This document shows positions 50,365-58,707 of a stretch of 64,000 nucleotides of DNA, piece by piece. The notes beneath the pieces are model-generated. The model did no database searches and was not told where the DNA came from. It saw nothing but the letters and a program-made list of their open reading frames with translations. A program made the translations under genes and the position numbers. The stretch is from positions 2,790,001 through 2,854,000 of the forward strand of contig NZ_CP150901.1 of the NCBI RefSeq assembly GCF_038050405.1, written 5' to 3'. The stretch comes from Paraburkholderia sp. IMGN_8. Lineage in GTDB: Bacteria; Pseudomonadota; Gammaproteobacteria; Burkholderiales; Burkholderiaceae. Position 1 is the stretch's first letter; each line of letters begins with the position of its first letter.

Positions 50365-51456
50365 TTAATGCAGATCCTGCGATGCCGGTGCGTCGCTCGA
50401 TGCGCTGCGCGCAGCGGACCGCTTCGGCGCCTTCTGGACCGCAGGCTTTGCCTTGCGCGGCGCGCGCTCGGCGTGCGCCTTGGTTTCGGTGCGAAAGCGG
50501 TCGCGGTATTCGGCGGGATTGATCTGCAGTCGGCGTGCGAATACCCGGCGCAGCGCATCGGTGCCGTCGAATCCGCAGCGCTTCGCGATCTCGCGCAGCG
50601 ACAGATCGGTGGCTTCCAGATAGCGACGCGCGGCGTCGATGCGCGCGTTGCTCAGGAACGTGATCGGCGTCACGCCGCATTCCTTGATGAAAGTCCGCGC
50701 GAGATTGCGCGAACTCATATGGACGCGTTCCGCAAGCGACGCCACTGTGTGATCGACATGCAGGTTGTCGAGAATGTACTGCTGCAGCGCAGTCGTCTGC
50801 GATCCCGGCGCCGCCTGCGATTCGAGCAGCGGGCTGAACTGCGACTGGCCGCCCGCGCGGCGCAGATAGACGATCAGGTATTTCGCGACGTCGAGCGCCA
50901 TCACCTTGCCGAAATCTTCCTCGATCAGCGCGAGCGACAGGTCGATGCCGGCGGTCACGCCTGCCGTCGTGTAGATGCTGCCGTCGTTGACGTAGATGTG
51001 ATCGGGCTCGATGCGTGCCTTCGGGAAGGTCGCCGAGAGCCTCGGTACGTCCATCCAGTGAGTCGTGACCACGCGGTTGTCCAGCAGACCGGCGGGCCCA
51101 AGCGCGAACAGGCCGTTGCAGATCGCGCAGACTCGCCTCGCGCGCCGGTACTGCTGGCGCAGCCATTCGCTCAGCGCGGGGTCCTCGAACGCATCGAAGA
51201 TGCCGAGGCCACCTGGCACGATGATCGTGTCGAACTCGGGACATACGTCGAAGATCGTGCGATCCGGCATCACCGTCAGCCCACTGGAGGATTGCACGGT
51301 GCCGCGTGTCGTACCCACGGTGAGCATTTCGTATTCGCACCCGCCGCGGCTCAGGATCCGGACTTCGGCGAATGCATCGCGCGGGCCCGCGATGTCGAGC
51401 AGCTGGAAGCCGGGAAACACCACCATGCCGATCTTGATACGCTTCATCGAGGTCAC
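50365..51456 (-). CDS. GlxA-family AraC-type regulator (DJ-1/PfpI + HTH)
   Basis: A 363-residue regulator: N-terminal class-I-glutamine-amidotransferase-like (DJ-1/PfpI) domain (IKIGMVVFPGFQLLDIAGP, TIIVPGGLGIFDAF, VCAICNGLFALG with the nucleophile-position Cys) and C-terminal AraC HTH (VASLAERVHMSSRNLARTF, SLREIAKRCGFDGTDALRRVFARR). A Lys/Ala-rich tail follows. GlxA-type proteins usually activate amine or nitrile-related catabolism. It is the last gene on the strand of the nitrile hydratase cluster, 86 bases after the NiCoT gene, and is the best candidate regulator of it. Start: GTG at 51456 or ATG at 51447. Confidence 0.9.
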   Translation of the reverse strand: MTSMKRIKIGMVVFPGFQLLDIAGPRDAFAEVRILSRGGCEYEMLTVGTTRGTVQSSSGLTVMPDRTIFDVCPEFDTIIVPGGLGIFDAFEDPALSEWLRQQYRRARRVCAICNGLFALGPAGLLDNRVVTTHWMDVPRLSATFPKARIEPDHIYVNDGSIYTTAGVTAGIDLSLALIEEDFGKVMALDVAKYLIVYLRRAGGQSQFSPLLESQAAPGSQTTALQQYILDNLHVDHTVASLAERVHMSSRNLARTFIKECGVTPITFLSNARIDAARRYLEATDLSLREIAKRCGFDGTDALRRVFARRLQINPAEYRDRFRTETKAHAERAPRKAKPAVQKAPKRSAARSASSDAPASQDLH

Positions 51457-51542
51457 CCGCGAATACGTGAAACGGTTGAACGCTAACGTGGGTCGTCGCG
51501 CGGCGGCGACCTCGCGGCGCGATATGCCGCGCGACGCGCCGG

Positions 51543-52592
51543 TCAGGCCGTGGCGACGTCCCGATCGTACCCGTTGAGTTTATAGAGCAACGCGGAGACG
51601 ATCCAACCGACAATAAAGATCCCGACGATCGCGTAGCCGAGCATGCCGAAGTTGTCGTTGAGCGTATCGACGAAATGCCAGAACGGCCCGGACAGGCTGA
51701 GCGCCTGACTCGCGATGCCAAGCGCCTCGATCCCGCCGATCAGCAGCGCGACGACCGTCGAGATCAACGTGATCGTCACGTTATAGTACAGCTTGCGTAG
51801 CGGCCTCACGAAGGCCCAGCCGTAGGCGCCGAGCATCAGGATCCCGTCGGTCGTGTCGACGGTCAGCATGCCGGCGGCGAACAGGCAAGGAAACACGAGG
51901 ATCGTCCACATCGAAAAGCCTGCCGATGCCTGCGACGCCGAGGTGCCGAGCAATGCCACTTCGGTCGCGGTTTCGAAGCCGAGCCCGAACAGAATGCCGA
52001 GCGGGAACATTAGCCAGCTCGAGCGAACGAGACGAAACAGCGGTTTGAAAACGCGGGCGAGCAGATTGCCGTCGAACTGCAGCAGCCGCGAGTCGCCGAT
52101 CGGCTGCGCCCGTCCGCTTCTCATCCGACGAAAGGCCCGCACCAGGTCCGCCAGCAGCACGACGTTGACCGCGCCGATCGCAAGCAGGAACGACGCCGAC
52201 ACCGCGGTGCCGATCATCGCCCCCGTTTCCCTGAACGCATCGAAATGGTGAACCAACGCCTTCGTGGCCACCGCGACGACGACGGCGCCGACGACCACCG
52301 TCAGCGAGTGCCCGAGCGCGAAGAAGAAGCCGACGGAGACGGGACGCTTGCCATCGTTCATCAGCTTGCGCGTGACGTTGTCGATCGCCGCGATATGGTC
52401 CGCATCCATCGCATGACGCAGGCCGAAGCTGTACGCGAGAAACGCCGTACCGGCCAGCGCCGGCGACGTGCGCAGGACGACGCATGCCCACGCCCATGCG
52501 AACAGGTTGATCAGCCCGAGTGCCACATACATCGTGACGATCCTGCCTCGCGTCGAAGCGGCGGGGCGCGCGGTTCCGGTTAAGCTGGTCAT
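51543..52592 (-). CDS. NiCoT-family cobalt/nickel transporter (NhlF-like)
   Basis: A 349-residue, eight-helix transporter. The NiCoT signature HX4DH is RHAMDADHIAAIDN (His60, Asp65, His66); further family motifs are FALGHSLTVV and FGLGFETATEVALLG. Placed after the nitrile hydratase genes, it fits NhlF, which supplies Co2+ for cobalt-type nitrile hydratase. ATG 52592 with AAAGGAAA upstream is chosen; a longer frame reads back into the activator gene. 41 bases separate it from the activator gene. Confidence 0.93.
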   Translation of the reverse strand: MTSLTGTARPAASTRGRIVTMYVALGLINLFAWAWACVVLRTSPALAGTAFLAYSFGLRHAMDADHIAAIDNVTRKLMNDGKRPVSVGFFFALGHSLTVVVGAVVVAVATKALVHHFDAFRETGAMIGTAVSASFLLAIGAVNVVLLADLVRAFRRMRSGRAQPIGDSRLLQFDGNLLARVFKPLFRLVRSSWLMFPLGILFGLGFETATEVALLGTSASQASAGFSMWTILVFPCLFAAGMLTVDTTDGILMLGAYGWAFVRPLRKLYYNVTITLISTVVALLIGGIEALGIASQALSLSGPFWHFVDTLNDNFGMLGYAIVGIFIVGWIVSALLYKLNGYDRDVATA

Positions 52593-52633
52593 CACGGGTT
52601 TCCTTTGTAGTCTGTACGATTTGACATCGTGGA

Positions 52634-52987
52634 TCAGCAGGCGATAACGGGCGCAGCCCGGCGGACGGCCAGCACGCGCTCGAGTTCGGCCGCGGAGAGC
52701 GTGCCGCTCGACTCGATCACGCTCAGCAAGGCCTCGAGAAAGCGCTCGTAGTAGTCCCAGCGCGGCTGGTTCGCGCAGTCCAGCGCTTCCCATCGGGCGA
52801 TCGACGCGATCAGGCATTGCCTGAACGCTTCCCACTCGAAACAGCCCGCTTTCGAGAGCGACAGGGCAAGCCCGAACACGTCTCGTTCCCAGCGGTTGGT
52901 GAAGAGCAGCTTGCCGTCGAGGCGTGGCGGCGAGTCCGGATCCCCGAGCATCGATGCCGTGGCGTATTCCTCGAATCGCGTGAACAT
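52634..52987 (-). CDS. Nitrile hydratase accessory protein (p14K/NHase activator-like)
   Basis: A 117-residue protein related to the NHase beta-subunit N-terminal fold: FTNRWERDVFGLALSLSKAGCFEWEAFRQCL and RWDYYERFLEALLSV are the hallmarks of the activator/self-subunit-swapping chaperone that inserts Co3+ into the alpha subunit. Starts 9 bases after the alpha-subunit stop, with GGAG before the ATG, so it is co-translated with the enzyme. Confidence 0.9.
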   Translation of the reverse strand: MFTRFEEYATASMLGDPDSPPRLDGKLLFTNRWERDVFGLALSLSKAGCFEWEAFRQCLIASIARWEALDCANQPRWDYYERFLEALLSVIESSGTLSAAELERVLAVRRAAPVIAC

Positions 52988-52996
52988 TGCGCGCTC

Positions 52997-53620
52997 CTAG
53001 GCCGGTGGCGCCGCGACGAGCGCGACGCCCATCATCGATTCCGGTGTGACCAGCGCGGCAAGTTCATCTTCGCTCATGCCTTCGGTGTTCGCCGGGCGTT
53101 CGGGGATCACAAACCAGCGGATCTGCGCACTGCTGTCCCACACCTTCACTTCCTTCGTGTCCGGCACGTTGACACCGAACTCGCGCAGCACGGCGCGCGG
53201 TTCGCGCACGCCGCGCGCGCGGAACACCGGGTCCTTGTACCAGTACGGCGGCAGACCCAGCACCGGCCATGGGTAGCACGAGCACAGCGTGCAGATGATC
53301 AGGTTGTGCACCTGCTCGTCATTGGCGACCGCCGCCATGTGCTCGCCTTCGGCGCCGGTCATGCCGGCCGGCAGATCCAGTTCGGCGATCGCGCCCGGCG
53401 TGTCCGCGACGATCCGCTTCCTGTACTCGGGATCGACCCACGCACGGGCCACGATCTTCGCGCCGTTGAACGGACCCGCGACGGTTTCGAAATGACGCAG
53501 CACTGTGTCGACCGATTCGCTGCCGATCACGCCTTTCTCGATCAGCAGTGCTTCGAGCGCACGCACTTTCGCTGCGCTGGTTGCCTCGCGGTCTTTCGGA
53601 AAGCCAAAGATTTCACTCAT
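52997..53620 (-). CDS. nthA: Nitrile hydratase alpha subunit, cobalt type
   Basis: A 207-residue NHase alpha subunit; with beta it hydrates nitriles to amides. The metal-claw motif is C110-T-L-C113-S-C115-YPWPVLGLPP; Thr at 111 marks the non-corrin cobalt type (iron enzymes have Ser). C113 and C115 would be oxidised to sulphinic and sulphenic acids after cobalt insertion. The rest matches the family (KIVARAWVDPEYRKRI, VWDSSAQIRWFVIPERP). It follows beta, the order typical of Co-type operons. About 120 bases of palindromic repeat sequence separate it from beta, unusually far for subunits that must be balanced. Confidence 0.96.
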   Translation of the reverse strand: MSEIFGFPKDREATSAAKVRALEALLIEKGVIGSESVDTVLRHFETVAGPFNGAKIVARAWVDPEYRKRIVADTPGAIAELDLPAGMTGAEGEHMAAVANDEQVHNLIICTLCSCYPWPVLGLPPYWYKDPVFRARGVREPRAVLREFGVNVPDTKEVKVWDSSAQIRWFVIPERPANTEGMSEDELAALVTPESMMGVALVAAPPA

Positions 53621-53640
53621 GTCGTTTGCCTTGTGTCGAC

Positions 53641-53733
53641 CGGAGTTAGCGCTTTAGCTGTCGACCAGAGTTCGCGCTTTAGCGCGTTACTCCGGTCCCA
53701 TGCAAAGCACTTACTCCGGTCCCATGTAAGATA
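53641..53733. repeat. Cluster of palindromic REP-like units
   Basis: Tandem related segments: GTCGACCGGAGTTAGCGCTTTAGC, GTCGACCAGAGTTCGCGC plus TTTAGCGCG, then two copies of TACTCCGGTCCCATG (53690-53704 region and 53712-53726). They share TACTCCGGTCCCATG with the element at 39550 and form nested inverted repeats. Inserted between the beta and alpha subunit genes of nitrile hydratase. Confidence 0.75.
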
Positions 53734-53740
53734 GTTGCGC

Positions 53741-54484
53741 TCAGTTGGCGGCCTGTACGTAAGCTTCGTACAGGTCCGCGTAGATGGTCGTGTTGGGTTC
53801 GCTCTTACCCGAGCCCCAGATGTCGGCGGCGTCGAATGCGATCCGGTAGACGGGCATCGGCTTGCCGATACCGTCGACGCCCGTCGATACGAAGTACGAG
53901 AAGCTGCCCGGATAGACGACGGCGACGGTGCCGGTCTTGTTGCGCAGGTAGCCGGGAAGGCGCGTGTGGTCGACCGCCTCCGGGTCGGCAATGCGAACCT
54001 TGTCGCCTGCTGCGAAGCGCGGCGCGCGATCGGGTTCGTGATAGCCGGAATCGCCCTGCTGCAGATACGCACTGATCTGCGCGGCAATCGGCGCGCTCGG
54101 ACGATCCGGTAATACGGCATTCGGGTGCGCGCGATAGAACGCACTTTTCTCCTCGAGCTCTTGCGCACTGATATAGCCCGAGTCGACGAAGAACTGCGCG
54201 ATGCCGCCGAGCCACTTCTCGTAATAGCGATACTTGAAGTATTCGAACGGCTGCATGTCTTCCGCGCCGGTGCGCAACGACGCCCACGTCCAGTCGTTTT
54301 TGAACGTGGTAGGCAGGTCCTTGATGGAATAGGCGGGCAATGCATCGGCGAGATGCGCGCTCTCGGCCATCATCGCGGTGTGAATCCCGAAGATGCGCTG
54401 CTCCCATGGCTCGGCGAAGACCCGCGTATCGAGATTGACGGGTCCGAGGTTCTCGATGCCTCCAAGATGGTGCTGTAGTTTCAC
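53741..54484 (-). CDS. nthB: Nitrile hydratase beta subunit
   Basis: A 247-residue NHase beta subunit. N terminus MKLQHHLGGIENLGPVN is near-invariant in the family; mid-region YFKYRYYEKWLGGI and the C-terminal SH3-like barrel (FAAGDKVRIAD, LPGYLRNKTGTVAVVYPGSF, YRIAFDAADIWG) are complete. Starts with GTG at 54484 with GGAG upstream. Located 97 bases after the CobW-type GTPase gene. Confidence 0.95.
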   Translation of the reverse strand: MKLQHHLGGIENLGPVNLDTRVFAEPWEQRIFGIHTAMMAESAHLADALPAYSIKDLPTTFKNDWTWASLRTGAEDMQPFEYFKYRYYEKWLGGIAQFFVDSGYISAQELEEKSAFYRAHPNAVLPDRPSAPIAAQISAYLQQGDSGYHEPDRAPRFAAGDKVRIADPEAVDHTRLPGYLRNKTGTVAVVYPGSFSYFVSTGVDGIGKPMPVYRIAFDAADIWGSGKSEPNTTIYADLYEAYVQAAN

Positions 54485-54581
54485 GGTGTACTCCTAACGG
54501 ATGATGAAGGTCCTGCGCGGTGAAGCGCATTGTTCGCGTGACGCTGGATGTGGGTTGCGCTCGTGTAGCGCGGTGTTGCCG

Positions 54582-55589
54582 TTAGCCCGAGAGGTCTGCC
54601 ATGGCCGGTTGCGCCGCGGCGCCGGCGACACAATCGAGCAGGCCTGCGTGGAGCGCGTCCGCATCGAGCGCACGACCGATCACGACGAAGCGACTCTCGT
54701 GCGCCTCGTCCGTGGTCCAGGCGTTGCCGAAACTTGTCTCCATGAGCATGTGCACGCTGTGAAAATGCAGGCGCCGCGATTCACCGCTCACGTTCAACAC
54801 GCCCTTCATCCGCAGCAGCGTCGCGCCATGCGACTGCACGAGCTGGTTCGCCCAGCGGTTGAAGCGAACGCCGTCGAGCTCGCCGGGGATATGGAATGCG
54901 CAGGACGCGATGCTCGTGTCGTGCTCGTGGTCGTGTTCGCTTTCGGTGAGCAGGCCGGGCTCGACGGCAAGCAGGTTGTCGATCGAGAAGCTGCGCCGGC
55001 CTAGTAGCGTGTCAATCGCGACGGCGGAGCGCATCGCGAAATCGAGCGTGGCGGTCGGATTCAGCCCGCGGATGCTGGACTCGAGCGCGGCGAGGGCGGA
55101 CGGTGCGACGAGATCCGTCTTGTTGATCACGATGCGATCGGCGAACACGATCTGCTCGCGGGCGATGTCGTCGCTCAGCTGGCCGTGCGCGTGCCGTGCG
55201 TCGACGACCGCGATCACCGATTCCAGTTCGACGCGCTCGCGCACATCGGGATCGGCGAGGAATGTCTGCAAGACCGGCGCGGGATCCGCGAGACCAGACG
55301 TTTCGACGATCAGCCGCTCGAGCCTGTCTCCGTAGCGCGCCAGCAGTTGCAGCACGCTCTCGACGAGGTCGCTGCGGACCGTGCAGCACACGCAGCCGTT
55401 GTTGATTTCGATGACCGCTTCCTCGTCGGCGACGATCAGTTGCCCGTCGATACCGACTTCGCCGAACTCGTTGACCACGATGCCGATCGGCATCGGCCGC
55501 GTGCGGTCGAGAATGTGGTTGACGAGGGTCGTCTTCCCGGCGCCGAGGAAGCCGGTAACGACGGTGGTTGGGATCTTCCTGATACGCAT
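54582..55589 (-). CDS. CobW/COG0523-family GTP-binding metallochaperone
   Basis: A 335-residue G3E GTPase: P-loop GFLGAGKTT (13-21), metal-binding CVCC (66-69, the COG0523 CxCC motif), ETSGLADPAP and NKTD, a His-rich insert (ESEHDHEHD) and a C-terminal CobW_C domain (GVLNVSGESRRLHFHSVH). In iron-type NHase systems a protein of this family is the activator; in this cobalt-type cluster it is the first gene and coexists with a p14K-like activator. It probably delivers or gates metal. GGAG precedes the ATG. Confidence 0.93.
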   Translation of the reverse strand: MRIRKIPTTVVTGFLGAGKTTLVNHILDRTRPMPIGIVVNEFGEVGIDGQLIVADEEAVIEINNGCVCCTVRSDLVESVLQLLARYGDRLERLIVETSGLADPAPVLQTFLADPDVRERVELESVIAVVDARHAHGQLSDDIAREQIVFADRIVINKTDLVAPSALAALESSIRGLNPTATLDFAMRSAVAIDTLLGRRSFSIDNLLAVEPGLLTESEHDHEHDTSIASCAFHIPGELDGVRFNRWANQLVQSHGATLLRMKGVLNVSGESRRLHFHSVHMLMETSFGNAWTTDEAHESRFVVIGRALDADALHAGLLDCVAGAAAQPAMADLSG

Positions 55590-55618
55590 CTTTCGACTCC
55601 GTGGGCGCCGGGCAGCGC

Positions 55619-55628
55619 TGATATATCA
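55619..55628. promoter_or_regulatory. Palindrome TGATATATCA upstream of the nitrile hydratase operon
   Basis: A perfect 10-bp palindrome about 30 bases before the CobW start codon, in the presumed promoter of the operon. Could be part of the promoter or a small operator; no regulator can be assigned. Confidence 0.3.
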
Positions 55629-55792
55629 ACAAAATAACGGCTTTCGCGTGGCAAAACCGCCGCTGTCCCGCCGCGTAGCGACGTTGGCAGAAACTGCATG
55701 TGCGGATGGCTAAAAATGTCGAAACAGACCAATACGGTCAGATTGACGCCTTTCTGCGGTTGCGTGCCGGGAGCGGGCGGCCGCCCGCGAAG

Positions 55793-56296
55793 CTAGTTGA
55801 GGCGCACTTCGCGCTTGAAGGTCAGCGCGTTGCCGATTACCTCCGACACGAACCCGAACACCGCGCCCGTCACGAGCGCGGCGGCGGCGGCCAGCGCCGG
55901 GTTGGACAGGCCTGCGGTGGTGATCGCCTTGCCGGTGGCCACGGTGGTGCCGACAGTCGCGGCGAAGCCCCAGACGATCGCCGGCAGGACGTCGAGCAGC
56001 TTGATCTTCGACGCCTGCACCATCGCCGCGCTGCCGATGCCAACGCATATCGCGATCGCGATGGCGGTGTTGCTCGTCGTCGCGATCGCGAGCAGCGTCA
56101 GCGAACTGATCACGAGGCCGGTGAGATTCGACGCGACGCTCTTGACGAATCCCGCCGTTCCTCCGCCGAGCACGAAGAACGATGCCCACGCGATGAACGT
56201 GACCCAGACCGGGACGGGGAAGACCGTGCCGGTCAGCCAGGTATCGACGACTGCCAGCACGCCGATGCTGAGCGTGTATGCCTCTGACTGTTTCAT
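55793..56296 (-). CDS. DUF1097 family inner-membrane protein
   Basis: A 167-residue membrane protein with about five helices, matching the DUF1097 family (WVTFIAWASFF, GGTAGFVKSVASNLTG, AIVWGFAATVGTT). Function unknown; family members are often near aldehyde, nitrile or amide metabolism regulons. ATG 56296 with AGGAG upstream. It lies 200 bases upstream of the CobW gene on the same strand, so it may share regulation with the nitrile hydratase cluster. Confidence 0.85.
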   Translation of the reverse strand: MKQSEAYTLSIGVLAVVDTWLTGTVFPVPVWVTFIAWASFFVLGGGTAGFVKSVASNLTGLVISSLTLLAIATTSNTAIAIAICVGIGSAAMVQASKIKLLDVLPAIVWGFAATVGTTVATGKAITTAGLSNPALAAAAALVTGAVFGFVSEVIGNALTFKREVRLN

Positions 56297-56808
56297 GACT
56301 CTCTCCTGTTGACGATCGATGTGTTGAGGGATGTGGACATGCGCTTGCACGGGGCATTTCTAGCGACTTCCACGCCGGACCTGCGTCGCTGTCCGTGTCG
56401 TACAAACAATTGGCCGGAAACGAAGGACCCGATGTCCAAAATGGAATGAACGATGTTTGACGGACAGAAATGGCTTGGAGCAAACGGGTTTTGACGGAGC
56501 CGCGAGGTCGGGAAAAGGGTTTTCGATCGGTCCAGGGTGGTGCGCGGGTCACTCAAATCGTGCGTTGCGCATCGATCTGGATGCATGCTGGCGCGCCAGG
56601 GCAGTGCAGCGCGTGGGGATGTGGCGGTTGTGCGTCGTCTTGTCTCCATGCGTCCTGAAACGCCGGCGTGCAACGCACTGAAACGAGGTGGAGGTTCGTG
56701 CGTGTCATCGTCGCCGACACGACCTCGGCTCGCTGCAAGATCGTTCAATACTTTTGGCCTGAATCTACCTAGCATTCCCTCCATCGCTTATTTTTCTGGA
56801 GAGATGCT
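56297..56808. other. Intergenic region, no gene recognised
   Basis: About 510 bases between divergent genes. Open frames of up to 75 codons lack ribosome-binding sites. A TGTCC...GGACA dyad (56433-56466) is the only symmetry noticed and is weak. Confidence 0.4.
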
Positions 56809-57261
56809 TTGTTATTGCAAAACGAACCAGGCGGCGCTAACGCCATTGAGGCCCCGCCCGAGCCGGAGCGTTGTGTCATCGTCGTGGACGAATCGCTCCC
56901 GCCCGGCAAAGCCTCGAACGCCGCTGCAGTGGTGGCGTTCACGCTGGGCCAGCGCCACAGCCATCTCGTCGGAGAGCCCTTGCGAGAGCAGGACGGCACG
57001 GCGCACCCTGGTCTCATTCCCATTGGCATCCCGGTTCTCAAAGCCACGGCCGATCAGTTGAACGCGCTGCGCCAGAAATCGCTCGCGCACTGCGACGTGG
57101 TCGACTTTCCTGTGCAAGGACAGGCCACCGTCGACTACGACGCCTTTCTACACGCGGTGCGCGTGTTGCCGGGCGAGTCCCTCGAGTACCTGGCAGTCGG
57201 ACTGGTCGGGCCCAGGAAGAAGGTCGGCAAACTGGTCGGTGGCTTCGCCCTGTTCGCATGA
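56809..57261 (+). CDS. DUF2000 family protein
   Basis: A 150-residue protein of the DUF2000 family, whose fold resembles peptidyl-tRNA hydrolase 2: CVIVVDESLPPGKASNAAAVVAFTLGQ, then GIPVLKATADQLNALRQKS and EYLAVGLVGPRKKVGKLVGGFALF. Starts with TTG at 56809 (GGAGAG upstream). First gene of a four-gene run in which every junction overlaps (4, 8 and 4 bases), so it is cotranslated with the enoyl-CoA hydratase. Function unknown. Confidence 0.85.
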   Translation: MLLQNEPGGANAIEAPPEPERCVIVVDESLPPGKASNAAAVVAFTLGQRHSHLVGEPLREQDGTAHPGLIPIGIPVLKATADQLNALRQKSLAHCDVVDFPVQGQATVDYDAFLHAVRVLPGESLEYLAVGLVGPRKKVGKLVGGFALFA

Positions 57262-57992
57262 TGGGTGCAAACCTCACCGCGGAGCTCCACGGCCAGGTCT
57301 GGTCTGTGGGCATAGACCGTCCGGAAAAGCGCAATGCACTGAACGTCCCTCTGTTCGAAGCGTTGGCAAACACCTTGCGCCTGGCGCAAGGAGACGTGCG
57401 CGTTCATTGCGTGCTGCTGCACGGAACCAGCGAATGTTTTTGCTCGGGCCACGACACGGCCGAGTTCGGTTCCTTGTGGCCGCAGGCAGCCGACGGCGCG
57501 GTCGCGCGCTGCATCGAGGCCTTCGCGGACCAGCCCAAGCCGCTCGTGGCAGCTGTCAATGGCGCGGCGGTCGGGTTTGGTGCCACGATGCTGCTGCACG
57601 CCGACTGGGTGGTCGCCGGCGAGGGGGCCATGTTCCGCTTTCCGTTTGCCGATCTCGGTATCGTGCCCGAAGCCGGCGCAACTGCATTGCTGGCCCGCCG
57701 GGTGGGCGATTTGTGCGCACGCGACTGGCTCATGAGCGGCCGGCCGATAACGGCCGCGGAGGCATTGCAGCAGGGCTTCGTTTCGCGCGTGGTGCCAGAC
57801 GCGGATGTGCGAGCAACTGCCGACGAATACTGCGCGCTGCTATCCGCCAGGCCGCCGACAGCGTTGCAAAGTATGCGTCGCCTGTTGCTGGAGGGCGCCA
57901 CGCTGCCAGCCAGCGAAGCCATCCAGCGCGAGCTTGCCCACCTGAACGCCTTCATTCCTGCCGTTACCTGGCGCTCGATCCCTCATGCATAA
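57258..57992 (+). CDS. Enoyl-CoA hydratase/isomerase-family protein
   Basis: A 244-residue crotonase-fold protein: VWSVGIDRPEKRNALNVPLFEAL, SGHDTAEFG (oxyanion-hole region), PLVAAVNGAAVGFGATMLLHADWVV (second oxyanion hole and active-site loop), FADLGIVPEAGATALLARRVG. Glu in VPEAG corresponds to one catalytic position of hydratases/isomerases; the first catalytic Glu is replaced by the AAVGFGATM context, more like isomerases. ATG 57258 overlaps the DUF2000 stop. Substrate unknown. Confidence 0.88.
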   Translation: MMGANLTAELHGQVWSVGIDRPEKRNALNVPLFEALANTLRLAQGDVRVHCVLLHGTSECFCSGHDTAEFGSLWPQAADGAVARCIEAFADQPKPLVAAVNGAAVGFGATMLLHADWVVAGEGAMFRFPFADLGIVPEAGATALLARRVGDLCARDWLMSGRPITAAEALQQGFVSRVVPDADVRATADEYCALLSARPPTALQSMRRLLLEGATLPASEAIQRELAHLNAFIPAVTWRSIPHA

Positions 57993-58707
57993 AGTTCACG
58001 TCGTCCACGCCCACCCGGAGCCGCGCTCCTTCTGCACGGCCATGGCCCATGAAGCCCGACGCCTGCTGGAGTTGCGCGGCGACGACGTGAGCTTTTCAGA
58101 CCTCTACGCGCTCAACTTCGATCCCGTGGTGCGCGCCAGCGATTTCGCCGAACGCGCCAACAGCGACTACCTCGTCTACGCCAAGGAGCAGCGCCACGCA
58201 CTTGAGCGCAACGCCCTTGCTCCCGACATCCAACGGGAGGTCGACGCGCTGCTAGCCAGCGATACGCTGGTGCTGGTGTTTCCGCTCTACTGGTTTTCGG
58301 TGCCTGCGCTTATCAAGGGATGGATCGACCGCTGCTTCCTGTCCGGCGCGCTGTACGGCGGCAAGCGCATCTACGGTCGCGGCGGCATGGTCGGCAAGCG
58401 CGCGGTGGTCGGGGTAAGCCTGGGCGGCCGGGAGCACATGTTCGGGCCGCAAGCCATACATGGAGAGCTTGCAGGCGGCATGCTGCGTCACCTGCTACAG
58501 GGGACCCTGGGTTACGTCGGTTATGAAGTGCTCGAGCCGTTCTTTGCCTGGCACATTCCTTACTGTTCGCGCGCTCAGCGGGTCGACACGCTCAAGCGTT
58601 GGGGCGACTTCATCGCCCATCTCGACGAGCAACCGCGCATGCCGATGCCGCGGCTAGAGGAATATGATGAGATCTTCCAGCCACTTCCAGGGGCAGCCTC
58701 ACCATGA
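57985..58707 (+). CDS. NAD(P)H dehydrogenase (quinone), flavodoxin-fold
   Basis: A 240-residue NQO1/KefF-type FAD or FMN oxidoreductase: KVHVVHAHPEPRSFCTAMA (phosphate-binding start), LVLVFPLYWFSVPALIKGWIDRCF (isoalloxazine-binding signature) and GGREHMFGP. Catalyses two-electron reduction of quinones or electrophiles. The start overlaps the preceding gene by 8 bases, and its end overlaps the AraC gene by 4. Confidence 0.92.
   Translation: MHKVHVVHAHPEPRSFCTAMAHEARRLLELRGDDVSFSDLYALNFDPVVRASDFAERANSDYLVYAKEQRHALERNALAPDIQREVDALLASDTLVLVFPLYWFSVPALIKGWIDRCFLSGALYGGKRIYGRGGMVGKRAVVGVSLGGREHMFGPQAIHGELAGGMLRHLLQGTLGYVGYEVLEPFFAWHIPYCSRAQRVDTLKRWGDFIAHLDEQPRMPMPRLEEYDEIFQPLPGAASP

Noticed and set aside
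55683..55699. TTGGCAG...TGC as a sigma-54 promoter
   Set aside because: GG and GC are 8 rather than 10 bases apart, and it points away from the nitrile hydratase operon.
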